In this document: positions 1 to 5,471 of the stretch, piece by piece | Layout of the letters: each line of letters begins with the position of its first letter | Numbering within the stretch: the first letter of the stretch is position 1 | Origin: Alphaproteobacteria bacterium | Lineage (GTDB): Bacteria > Pseudomonadota > Alphaproteobacteria > Rhizobiales > Devosiaceae | Direction of reading: 5' to 3' | NCBI GenBank assembly: GCA_024279575.1 | Contig: JAJRRJ010000008.1 | Location: 1-7,288 of the forward strand | DNA: 7,288 bases | Position numbers and translations under genes: made by a program | Notes under the pieces: model-generated | What the model saw: the letters and a program-made list of their open reading frames with translations, nothing else | What the model was told of the DNA's origin: nothing | Database searches by the model: none

Positions 1-899
1 ATGCATGCAACGGGCAGCATTTTGCACTTGGGCAGTGGATTTATGATGCACTGTTCTCCCATTTTCAACCACAAATAAATAAAGCAGCCGGCGTATATAT
101 TTCGCTTGAAGGGGCACTGACGCATCTGCCCCTGCCCTGCCTGTTCGATAACAATAGGTACATGGTGGAGCAGGTAAGCCTAAGCACATTAGTAAGTGTA
201 GTGCACAAGCCAGTTTCTCATCCGGTACAAAAGTCACCAGGGAACAAGGGAACCATTTTGTTCGGTGCAGACTATTCTTCGCTAAACGCCCCCACTTTGA
301 ATGCTTTGAGTAGTGAGCTGGATGCAATTCAAAGTGCGATACCGGAGGCATCCCAGGTCAGAAATCTGGCTTTCTCCAAGACACGCCTGGCAATCGAGTT
401 GGAAAAACACCCCAAATTCGTGCACATTGCCGGGCATTTTCAATTTATACCCGGCGCTCTAAAAAGCTCTCACCTGATAATGGGAAACGGAGAAAAGCTG
501 TTTATTTCCGAATTGGCAAGTAGCGAGTTCTGTTGGGAGGGTATTGAATGTGTGACATTGTCGGCATGCAATACAGCAACAATGGAAGAGGGAAATACAG
601 GCTTGGAAAGTATGGCTTCCATAATTCTAAGCAAGGGTGCGAAGTCGGTAATTGCTTCCATTTGGCCGATCGATGATTTTCAAACAGCGGCGTTCATGAA
701 AAAGTTTTACCAGGGAATGGTTTCATCCAGACCCCATTTGACAATTTCGCAGGCCCTTCGTTTTGCTCAACTGGAATCGATTAAATCGGCTCAAACAAAC
801 ACCACACCTGCAATCGGAGGGCTTGGAGGATGTAACCACGACCTGTCTGCGCACCCCTATTACTGGGCAGGCTTTTCGCACTTCACCCGAAAACTATAA
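1..899 (+). CDS. CHAT-domain protease, C-terminal part (5' end outside window)
   Basis: The frame is open from base 3 to TAA at 897-899 (298 visible residues). The methionine codon at 162 is internal, because domain sequence continues upstream of it. The visible part is essentially a whole CHAT domain (clan CD, caspase/separase-like). It starts with a strand and GALTHLPLPCLF turn, matching the family's 'dG.L..lPfeaL' signature. VHIAGHFQF follows, with the putative catalytic His at bases 435-437, then VTLSACNTA with the putative catalytic Cys at 567-569, GLESMASIILSKGAKSVIASIWPIDD, and the terminal HPYYWAGFSHF block. CHAT proteases usually carry TPRs or other sensor modules N-terminally; these would lie outside the window. 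CHAT enzymes cleave partner proteins, often in regulated cell death or phage defence; the target here is unknown. The next gene, a DUF4384-like protein, is a plausible partner. The family call is firm; the biological role is inference. Confidence 0.9.
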   Translation, partial: ACNGQHFALGQWIYDALFSHFQPQINKAAGVYISLEGALTHLPLPCLFDNNRYMVEQVSLSTLVSVVHKPVSHPVQKSPGNKGTILFGADYSSLNAPTLNALSSELDAIQSAIPEASQVRNLAFSKTRLAIELEKHPKFVHIAGHFQFIPGALKSSHLIMGNGEKLFISELASSEFCWEGIECVTLSACNTATMEEGNTGLESMASIILSKGAKSVIASIWPIDDFQTAAFMKKFYQGMVSSRPHLTISQALRFAQLESIKSAQTNTTPAIGGLGGCNHDLSAHPYYWAGFSHFTRKL

Positions 900-945
900 A
901 CCCTCTTCATGTTCTCCACAGTCTCATAGTATCCTAACTGTTCTT

Positions 946-970
946 TCAAAAACACGAATTTCGCAAAAAA
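946..970 (+). repeat. Partial copy of the 5' coding end of the downstream DUF4384-like gene
   Basis: Bases 946-955 and 956-970 match 1109-1118 and 1122-1136, inside the start of the DUF4384-like gene, at 23 of 25 positions with one 3-base gap. The copies stay in codon register: QKH-EFRKK here versus QKYAEFGKK there. The upstream copy sits in a short frame without a good start that ends at a stop before 1062. It could be a remnant of a duplicated 5' end, a shared protein- or DNA-binding motif, or chance in A-rich sequence. Confidence 0.35.
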
Positions 971-1067
971 ACAATTGCCGCATTGGTGCCAAATCAAGAA
1001 AAATTTGTTCAAAGAACTCAATCCCGCTCCCTTTGCACGGCGTCAAAATACTTTTAACGTGAACACG

Positions 1068-1073
1068 CATAAT
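1068..1073 (+). promoter_or_regulatory. Possible -10 element for the DUF4384-like gene
   Basis: CATAAT matches five of six bases of the sigma-70 -10 consensus and lies 24 bases before the ATG at 1098. No convincing -35 hexamer is seen 16-18 bases upstream. The 198-bp gap after the CHAT gene makes an own promoter reasonable, but this is weak evidence. Confidence 0.25.
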
Positions 1074-1097
1074 TAGCTTGGGGCACCTTGAAATAAT

Positions 1098-1919
1098 ATG
1101 AAGTCTTCTCAAAAATACGCAGAATTTGGCAAAAAACTTGATTATCTGGAAGGCATTTTGGGCGCGCAACTCCCAACATTGTATTTCAGCAAATCCTATC
1201 AGGCAGACTGGATTGACACCCTGCCTACCCAGTTCAGTCGCAAACGAAAAGGGGCTGAAGCGATTTCTAATCGCGAACTCTCAAAATTTATAGATTTATT
1301 TCAAATTGGAAAGCACCTCGACTTTCGCCTTTTCCAAATGGATTTTGATACGTTTGTAACCACGCTTGCCAACAATAATATAGGCACCCATGCAGGCCCC
1401 AAAACACAGCTTGAACGACAGGTCCTTCTTTCAATCCGCGACAACAATTACCCTGTTGCCATTTGCCGTGCCAGTGCTTACCGGGCGGGGGGAATCGGGG
1501 GCGATACAATGGAATCAGAAGTGCCGCAATTCAGGATACATGATCGCGTTTATCTACATGTGCCCATACTGGGAGAAGGACACCTTATGATTCTGAACGA
1601 CCACACAGCCTATAGCGATCTGACCTGTCTTATGCCTTCCCGGTTTGCACCTGAAACGAATGTGAGAGGTAACAGCATACGGGTGCCGACAGAACAACAA
1701 AGCCTGCCCTATTTTCAGATTGCAGGACCGAAAGGCTTTTATCGGCTATTTGCTATTTGGACCAAAGAACCTATTCTCTCCCGGTTTTCGGACTTGAGCG
1801 TATTAGAAAACAGTCCAACGAATTTTAGCTCGATGAATTTCAAAATTCTATGCACCCTGATTAAAAACCGGGAACCGCAAAAGCTTACCGTAATGACAGG
1901 AGATTACTGGGTGAATTGA
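1098..1919 (+). CDS. Protein with unrecognised N-terminal half and DUF4384-like C-terminal domain
   Basis: A 273-residue soluble protein with no signal peptide and no membrane segment. Residues 1-125 appear mostly helical and are not recognised; they are rich in Lys/Arg and aromatics (for example FRLFQMDFDTFV at 76-87). A glycine-rich joint (RAGGIGGD, 129-136) leads to residues ~147-226. These fit DUF4384: a HDRVYLHV strand, GHLMILND, a CLMPSRF turn, 'NxxxGxSIRVP' and 'GPKGFYRLFAIWTKEP'. The last 40 residues end in a strand-like LTVMTGDYWV. DUF4384 is commonly fused to caspase-like, CHAT or kinase modules, so a stand-alone copy next to a CHAT protease suggests a partner, adaptor or substrate; that is inference. 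The ATG at 1098 has only a weak Shine-Dalgarno (GGGG at 1080-1083), but no better in-frame start is seen. A terminator-like hairpin follows. Confidence 0.8.
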   Translation: MKSSQKYAEFGKKLDYLEGILGAQLPTLYFSKSYQADWIDTLPTQFSRKRKGAEAISNRELSKFIDLFQIGKHLDFRLFQMDFDTFVTTLANNNIGTHAGPKTQLERQVLLSIRDNNYPVAICRASAYRAGGIGGDTMESEVPQFRIHDRVYLHVPILGEGHLMILNDHTAYSDLTCLMPSRFAPETNVRGNSIRVPTEQQSLPYFQIAGPKGFYRLFAIWTKEPILSRFSDLSVLENSPTNFSSMNFKILCTLIKNREPQKLTVMTGDYWVN

Positions 1920-1933
1920 CTTAGTAAATGAAC

Positions 1934-1962
1934 TTTCCTGAACTATAGTTCCTGGAAATTTT
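1934..1962 (+). terminator. Rho-independent terminator-like hairpin after the DUF4384-like gene
   Basis: GAACTATAGTTC (1940-1951) is a perfect 12-bp palindrome. It is flanked by a second pair of arms, TTTCC (1934-1938) and GGAAA (1954-1958), separated by one and two unpaired bases, and followed by TTTT (1959-1962). It starts 15 bases after the TGA of the plus-strand gene and lies before the convergent DUF4342 gene end. The stem is AT-rich and the T-run short, so efficiency is uncertain. Confidence 0.6.
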
Positions 1963-1971
1963 GCGAAATTC
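1959..1971 (-). repeat. Inverted copy of a 13-bp motif found upstream of the DUF4384-like gene
   Basis: TTTTGCGAAATTC here is the exact reverse complement of GAATTTCGCAAAA at 956-968. A one-base variant (GAATTTGGCAAAA) occurs at 1122-1134. The two exact copies bracket the DUF4384-like gene in inverted orientation about 1 kb apart and overlap the terminator T-run. The function is unknown and chance is not excluded. Confidence 0.4.
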
Positions 1972-1975
1972 CACC

Positions 1976-2338
1976 TCAGCTTTCTTTAACGTCCCCGTCA
2001 TCCACATCAGTCCCCACGTCCGGCTCATCCGCATCGCCATCCCCATCCCCTTCATCTTCAACATTGCGCACAATTTCGATTTTTACCTTGGCCAAAAGCC
2101 CGGCCAGAGCACCAAGCACAGCCAGTGCAGGAGCCGCCAGCACGACAACACCGCCTACAACCGCACCAGCGGTCAGCGGCACTTCAAAAACTACATCGCT
2201 GTTCTTTGAACGCACCCGCAATTTATGCACATTCCCTTCGGAAACCAGCCGCGTGACTTCATCAATCAACTGATGCCCCGCCACTTCAACTTCTTCGGTA
2301 AATGTCTTCCAGCGACCTTTTTGGTTTTCTTCGTTCAT
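1976..2338 (-). CDS. DUF4342 domain-containing protein with acidic tail
   Basis: A 120-residue protein. Residues ~14-90 match DUF4342: EEVEVAGHQLIDEVTRL, the EGNVHKLRV strand, 'VVFEVPLTAG', a hydrophobic stretch at 56-83 (one likely membrane helix, rich in Ala/Val/Gly), then the AKVKIEIVR close. Residues 93-120 form a highly acidic tail in which 14 of 28 residues are Asp or Glu, with alternating GDGDGDAD. DUF4342 has no established function; members are small proteins with one hydrophobic segment. The start is well supported: AGGAGA (complement of 2345-2350) lies about 7 bases before the ATG at 2336-2338. The gene is convergent with the DUF4384-like gene, 56 bp away, and divergent from the two-repeat membrane gene. 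The acidic tail is an addition to the usual domain and could bind cations or basic partners; that is inference. Confidence 0.85.
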   Translation of the reverse strand: MNEENQKGRWKTFTEEVEVAGHQLIDEVTRLVSEGNVHKLRVRSKNSDVVFEVPLTAGAVVGGVVVLAAPALAVLGALAGLLAKVKIEIVRNVEDEGDGDGDADEPDVGTDVDDGDVKES

Positions 2339-2356
2339 AAGAAATCTCCTAAAATA

Positions 2357-2402
2357 TGTTCACTACTCAGATAAGAATTTTGCAACAGTTTTCAAGTGAA
2401 CA
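2357..2402. promoter_or_regulatory. Spaced 8-bp inverted repeat between divergent genes
   Basis: TGTTCACT (2357-2364) and AGTGAACA (2395-2402) are perfect reverse complements 30 bp apart, between the start of the DUF4342 gene (2338) and that of the membrane-protein gene (2511). On the minus strand a possible -35 TTGAAA lies between the arms, with a poor -10 (TATCTG). This could be an operator for a dimeric or looping regulator of one or both genes. Confidence 0.4.
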
Positions 2403-2510
2403 GCGTTAAGCCACAGACAAAACCCGCCTTTGGGGACAAAAACAAACACACTGGACAAAAGAATTATTCTGCCCCAATCTTTGCCGCTAAAACAAAAGGG
2501 GACGAACCAA

Positions 2511-2879
2511 ATGACCGACCAACCTATTTCTCATGCAAACATGCTACAAAACGGCTTACGCCTCGATTGCCGATATTCCTTAACAGAGGCAATCGGATTC
2601 ATCATTATCTGGCTGATAATTTCAGTTGTTACTTTGGGGATTGGCAGCTTTTTTGCCATTTATTATTTTTACAAAACCATCATCAATAAAACCTATGTCA
2701 CTGATCGCACAGGTGCTGAAGTCGGGCGGCTAGACTGCGACCTGAACCTTGGTGAAGTCATTGGCCATGTCATAATCTGGATCCTGATTACCATCGTTAC
2801 ACTGGGTATTGGCCTGTTGTTTTATATGTTCCGCACGTTCCGTATGTGCATCAACAAAACCAGCATCACACCAGTCTAA
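2511..2879 (+). CDS. Small membrane protein made of two tandem one-TM repeats
   Basis: A 122-residue protein with an internal duplication. Repeat 1 (about 18-63) and repeat 2 (about 74-119) share the pattern L-D-C-x(5)-E-[AV]-I-G-x-[IV]-I-I-W-[LI]-[LI]-I-[ST]-[IV]-V-T-L-G-I-G, then aromatic residues and a Lys/Arg-containing [IC]INKT end. Each repeat has one hydrophobic helix of about 20-25 residues (27-50 and 81-106), so two membrane passes are likely. Small proteins with such 'WxxxxxxTLGIG' repeats occur in Gram-negatives as uncharacterised DUF families; I cannot fix the exact family. I chose ATG at 2511 because GGGGA (2498-2502) sits 8 bases upstream. The in-frame start at 2430 would add 27 non-conserved polar residues without a ribosome site. 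It is divergent from the DUF4342 gene and convergent with the PGPGW-like gene. No function can be assigned. Confidence 0.8.
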   Translation: MTDQPISHANMLQNGLRLDCRYSLTEAIGFIIIWLIISVVTLGIGSFFAIYYFYKTIINKTYVTDRTGAEVGRLDCDLNLGEVIGHVIIWILITIVTLGIGLLFYMFRTFRMCINKTSITPV

Positions 2880-2900
2880 GCTGCACATTTTTCATGCGTT

Positions 2901-2940
2901 GGAGCTTTTGGCATAGCCTATTTGCGCCGCCAAAGGCTCC
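2901..2940. repeat. 11-bp inverted repeat at the convergent gene ends
   Basis: GGAGCTTTTGG (2901-2911) can pair with CCAAAGGCTCC (2930-2940), with one G-T position and an 18-base loop. It covers the 3' end of the PGPGW-like gene and follows the two-repeat membrane gene. Neither strand has a T-run after the stem, so a classical intrinsic terminator is doubtful. Confidence 0.3.
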
Positions 2941-3247
2941 ACTTACGCTCAACCCAGAGCGCAAACCCGTTTACTGGTGCGCGCAAAAACGCCAGATCAA
3001 CCGCCAGTAGCAACAGGCCAAGCGGCAACATCCATATCCCCAAAAGCGGCAAAATGGAAAACAAACCGCCAATTACCAGAATAACCCCAAGGGGGATTCG
3101 CACCCACACCATAATGGGTTGGCGCAAAACCGCAATAATTCGCCCAAGACCACCCGGCGCCTTTTGTTCGAGCTGATCAACCCGGCGGTTAAGGCGGCTT
3201 TCATCCCTTTGATGCGGTTCAACTGGCTCGTTTTCTCTATTTTTCAA
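2918..3247 (-). CDS. Small PGPGW-like two-helix membrane protein
   Basis: A 109-residue protein. Residues 1-35 are charged and partly helical (ESRLNRRVDQLEQ, 16-28). The conserved core follows: VRIPLGVILVIGGLFSILPLLGIWMLPLGLLLLAVDLAFLRAPV (49-92), two hydrophobic helices broken at Pro67, then a tryptophan- and arginine-rich end (WVERKWSLWRRK). This core is common in short proteobacterial membrane proteins resembling the PGPGW family, sometimes mislabelled 'tryptophan synthase subunit beta'. No function is established. The stop is TAG (complement of 2918-2920). The start appears to be TTG (complement of 3245-3247) with GGAG ten bases upstream; an in-frame TAG lies only a few codons further up, and the next Met (46) would remove the N-terminal domain. 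It is convergent with the two-repeat membrane gene and divergent from the SleB-type gene. Confidence 0.75.
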   Translation of the reverse strand: MKNRENEPVEPHQRDESRLNRRVDQLEQKAPGGLGRIIAVLRQPIMVWVRIPLGVILVIGGLFSILPLLGIWMLPLGLLLLAVDLAFLRAPVNGFALWVERKWSLWRRK

Positions 3248-3415
3248 AACTCTGCAACTCCAAAACTACTATCCGCGCCTACATATGGGGTCGCACAGAA
3301 CAATTTTTAGGGGCAATCGACACAAGTTGCCTTAGTTTGGCCAATCATTCCCCTTCTGAGATATTTTTGCTACGCTGTTTTCAGCAACGCCGACCAGAAA
3401 GGCCCAAAAAAAGGC

Positions 3416-3958
3416 ATGAGTACAAGATTAACGCGCCCCATTCTGGGTTTTACCGCCCTGTCAGCCCTTGCCGGTTGCTCCAACATATTGCCTTCCGGCT
3501 TTACCATCACTGATGCATTTACCCCGCGCCCAAACGTGCAGACAACCGCCGCCCCCTCAAGCGCCGGCACGCCTTTGCTTGGCGCAAGCGGAGCGAAAGA
3601 CTGTCTGATCCGCGCCATGTATTTTGAATCAAACCGCTCCAGCGAAACGGGAATGCTGGCCGTTGGAACAGTGGTCATGAACCGGGTAAACTCGCCAAAG
3701 TTCGACAATGATGTATGTTCAGTTGTCGGCGCGCCGCGCCAATTTGCTCCCGGGGTTCTATCCCGGGAAATGAAAGAACAGCGTCCGGTTGCACTGGCAA
3801 GTGCGGTAGCTGACCGGATACTCGGGGGGGAGCGCCATGCCGGCGTACAAACCGCCAAGTTTTTCCATACTCAAGGCCTCACCTTCCCTTACACCAACAT
3901 GCACTATGTGCTGAATGCTGGCGGCAATTCATTCTACATCAAGCGTACGCGTCGCTAA
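3416..3958 (+). CDS. SleB-family cell wall hydrolase, lipoprotein
   Basis: A 180-residue protein with an N-terminal lipoprotein signal: basic start, hydrophobic helix, and lipobox LAGC with Cys21 as the likely lipidated residue. It should therefore sit in the periplasm, attached to a membrane. Residues 22-60 are a Pro/Ala/Thr-rich linker. Residues ~61-176 match Hydrolase_2 (SleB/CwlJ type): DCLIRAMYFES with the likely catalytic Glu71, ETGMLAVGTVVMNRVNS, 'VCSVVGAPRQFAPGV', and a C-terminal NSFYIK where many members have H-x-FY. Members cleave peptidoglycan glycan strands; in Gram-negatives they are probably used for wall remodelling rather than spore germination. ATG at 3416 has only a short AAGG close upstream (3411-3414), and no alternative start exists nearby. 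The gene converges on the helicase gene, 94 bp away. Confidence 0.88.
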   Translation: MSTRLTRPILGFTALSALAGCSNILPSGFTITDAFTPRPNVQTTAAPSSAGTPLLGASGAKDCLIRAMYFESNRSSETGMLAVGTVVMNRVNSPKFDNDVCSVVGAPRQFAPGVLSREMKEQRPVALASAVADRILGGERHAGVQTAKFFHTQGLTFPYTNMHYVLNAGGNSFYIKRTRR

Positions 3959-3982
3959 ATAGTGCACCACAGTCGGGGCAAT

Positions 3983-4018
3983 ATTTTCCGTCGCGCGACC
4001 TTAGCCGCGGTCTGAAAA
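3983..4018. terminator. Possible bidirectional terminator between convergent genes
   Basis: ATTTTC (3983-3988) and GAAAAT (4014-4019) are complementary, and inside them GACC (3997-4000) can pair with GGTC (4009-4012). The fold is asymmetric, with an eight-base internal bulge on the left side. T/A-rich arms on both sides would suit termination from either gene, but the helix is weak. The rest of the 94-bp gap shows nothing clearer. Confidence 0.25.
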
Positions 4019-4052
4019 TGCGATATGCCCAGCAAGGAATATCCAAAAAATA

Positions 4053-5159
4053 TTATTGCACAACGGTGATTGTCTCAGCGGCCCGCGTCAAACCCGTATA
4101 GAGCCAGCGCGCCCGATCCTCCCGAAATACATAGCTTTCATCAAACAGATAAACATTGTCCCACTGGCTCCCCTGCGCCTTATGCACCGTCAGACAATAA
4201 CCAAAGGTAAATTCATCCAGCCCCCGCCGTTCTGGCCAACTTAAGTTCGCCTCCTCGCCACTGAAAAACGCCTTATGGGTGACAACGCTGACTTCGCGTT
4301 TCCCCCCGTCTTCCGGCAACAGATCAAGGGCAATTTTTCCCTTGTTCTTGCGCTTGACCTCACTGACCAGCCACATTTGCCCATTAAGCAAGCGCCGCTT
4401 TGCATTATTGCGCAAACACACCAGCTTTTCCCCAACTGTGGGAAACTGATGTGGCAAACCCATAAGTTCGCGCAGTCGGTTATTATAATTCAACCGCGTT
4501 TTATTGCGCCCAACCAACACCTGATCCGCCTCGCGCACCTCACTTTGATCCACCTGGGATTTGGAAATCACTTTACTTTCACCATAGCGGCCCGTTTCCA
4601 GATATCCCCCCTCACGAATATCCATAGACATGGCAATTATAGGATTATCCGCTGCCTGCCGGTGGATTTGCGTCAACATTATATCCGGCTCTTCGATGAT
4701 AAAATACCCTGCCCCCTGCACCGGGGGCAATTGAAAAGGATCCCCAAGAACCAGAACCTTGGTGCCAAAAGACAGCAAATCCTCTGCCAGTTGCTCATCC
4801 ACCATCGACACTTCGTCAATAACAATCAGATCAGCGTCCGCCGCAGGACTTTCTTCATCCAATGCAAATCTCGGCTCCCCGTCCGCTTCGCTCACCATGG
4901 TGTAGATAAGCGAATGTATGGTGCTGGCCCCTTTACAGCCCCGCTTGCGCATCACCAGTGCCGCTTTGCCGGTAAACGCCGCATATTTAACACTGTTCAA
5001 ATCCCCCGCCAAATGGCGCGCTAAAGTGGATTTGCCAGTGCCAGCCCACCCGAACAGCCTGAAAACCTGGGGCGCGTCTGGGGTTTTAAGCCAGGTAGAG
5101 ACCGCTTTAAGTGCCTGATCCTGCTGCTCTGTCCATTTCAACATTCTAGAAAATCTCAT
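4053..5159 (-). CDS. ATP-dependent RecD-like DNA helicase (superfamily 1)
   Basis: A 368-residue SF1B-type helicase of the short RecD-like class (COG0507), acting on DNA in the cytoplasm. Motifs in order: Q-type start WTEQQDQAL (9-17); Walker A GWAGTGKST (37-45); motif Ia AFTGKAALV (61-69); a STIHSLIY segment (79-86); Walker B IDEVSMVD (114-121); motif III LGDPFQLPPV (138-147); motif IV QIHRQ (164-168); the 1B/2B insert ~230-310; motif V LTVHKAQGSQWDNV (323-336); motif VI YTGLTRA (354-360). It lacks the long N-terminal domain of true RecD and RecD2, so it is near the minimal catalytic length. Exact substrate and pathway are unknown; repair or replication-fork processing is inferred from the family. 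ATG at 5157-5159 is used here; Met6 (a second ATG with GAGA upstream) is a serious alternative. A tight hairpin lies 15 bases before the first ATG. Confidence 0.9.
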   Translation of the reverse strand: MRFSRMLKWTEQQDQALKAVSTWLKTPDAPQVFRLFGWAGTGKSTLARHLAGDLNSVKYAAFTGKAALVMRKRGCKGASTIHSLIYTMVSEADGEPRFALDEESPAADADLIVIDEVSMVDEQLAEDLLSFGTKVLVLGDPFQLPPVQGAGYFIIEEPDIMLTQIHRQAADNPIIAMSMDIREGGYLETGRYGESKVISKSQVDQSEVREADQVLVGRNKTRLNYNNRLRELMGLPHQFPTVGEKLVCLRNNAKRRLLNGQMWLVSEVKRKNKGKIALDLLPEDGGKREVSVVTHKAFFSGEEANLSWPERRGLDEFTFGYCLTVHKAQGSQWDNVYLFDESYVFREDRARWLYTGLTRAAETITVVQ

Positions 5160-5174
5160 TTCTTGGTGCCTGTC

Positions 5175-5200
5175 CGCCCTTCAGCGAATCTGAAAGGGCG
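5175..5200 (-). promoter_or_regulatory. Hairpin in the 5' leader of the helicase gene
   Basis: CGCCCTTCAG (5175-5184) and CTGAAAGGGCG (5190-5200) form a ten-pair GC-capped stem with a single bulged A and a five-base loop. Read on the minus strand it ends 15 bases before the helicase ATG, next to where a ribosome would bind, and no T-run follows on either strand. A role in translation or mRNA stability is more likely than termination; that is inference. Confidence 0.5.
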
Positions 5201-5232
5201 TGACCTCCAGGCTCGATTGTCCATTATTTGTC

Positions 5233-5250
5233 TTTTAATACACATTAAAA
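5233..5250. repeat. AT-rich 7-bp dyad in divergent intergenic region
   Basis: TTTTAAT (5233-5239) and ATTAAAA (5244-5250) are perfect reverse complements around ACAC. The dyad sits between the divergent helicase gene and the small secreted ORF at 5263, in the most AT-rich part of the 312-base gap (5160-5471). It could be an operator or part of overlapping promoters; no clear -35/-10 pair was found. Confidence 0.35.
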
Positions 5251-5262
5251 ATCCGCCCCCCA

Positions 5263-5409
5263 ATGCTGACAATTTCATACCTGCATAAAAAACGCGTTTT
5301 ATTGTCCATTGTGTTCACCATTGCAAACCTGACAACGGCGATTGCAGACAGTAATCAGCATATCCCCGAACGTATTTTTGGCGACGGGGAACCCTTCAAC
5401 TATGACTAA
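5263..5409 (+). CDS. Candidate small secreted peptide (48 residues)
   Basis: An open frame from ATG 5263-5265 to TAA 5407-5409. The N-terminus looks like a Sec signal: HKKR at 8-11, a hydrophobic run VLLSIVFTIANLTTAIA (12-28) and an Ala-x-Ala-like site (TAIAD), leaving a mature peptide of about 20 residues (SNQHIPERIFGDGEPFNYD). No homologue is recognised. It lies 62 bases before the DUF1176-like secreted gene on the same strand, so the two could be co-transcribed. Against it, no purine-rich ribosome site precedes the ATG (the upstream stretch is C-rich), and an in-frame TAA lies at 5236-5238. It may instead be a decayed N-terminus of an older secreted gene. Confidence 0.45.
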   Translation: MLTISYLHKKRVLLSIVFTIANLTTAIADSNQHIPERIFGDGEPFNYD

Positions 5410-5471
5410 ACTCAACGGCGGGCGCCACGCCAGCCCCGCAATCGCTTATCCTGCTCAACAAGGAACACATC

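Noticed and set aside
763..1062. Plus-strand frame of 99 residues across the end of the CHAT gene
   Set aside because: Overlaps the CHAT domain's conserved C-terminal block in another frame and has low-complexity Ser/Thr-rich content.
1098..1919. Bacterial gasdermin next to a protease (size and context fit)
   Set aside because: The protein has no N-terminal lipidatable cysteine or gasdermin-like hydrophobic start, and its C-terminal half reads as DUF4384.
3310..3333. GGGGCAA/TTGCCTT hairpin as a terminator or riboswitch before the SleB-type gene
   Set aside because: Only five standard pairs plus two G-T pairs, no T-run, and it lies between divergent genes where no terminator is needed.
3370..3858. 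162-residue minus-strand open frame
   Set aside because: Antisense to the SleB-family gene, which has a lipobox and catalytic motif; the reverse frame shows no domain or ribosome site.
4275..5024. 249-residue plus-strand open frame
   Set aside because: It lies wholly antisense to the helicase, whose motifs are complete; its His/Arg-rich composition is typical of a shadow frame.
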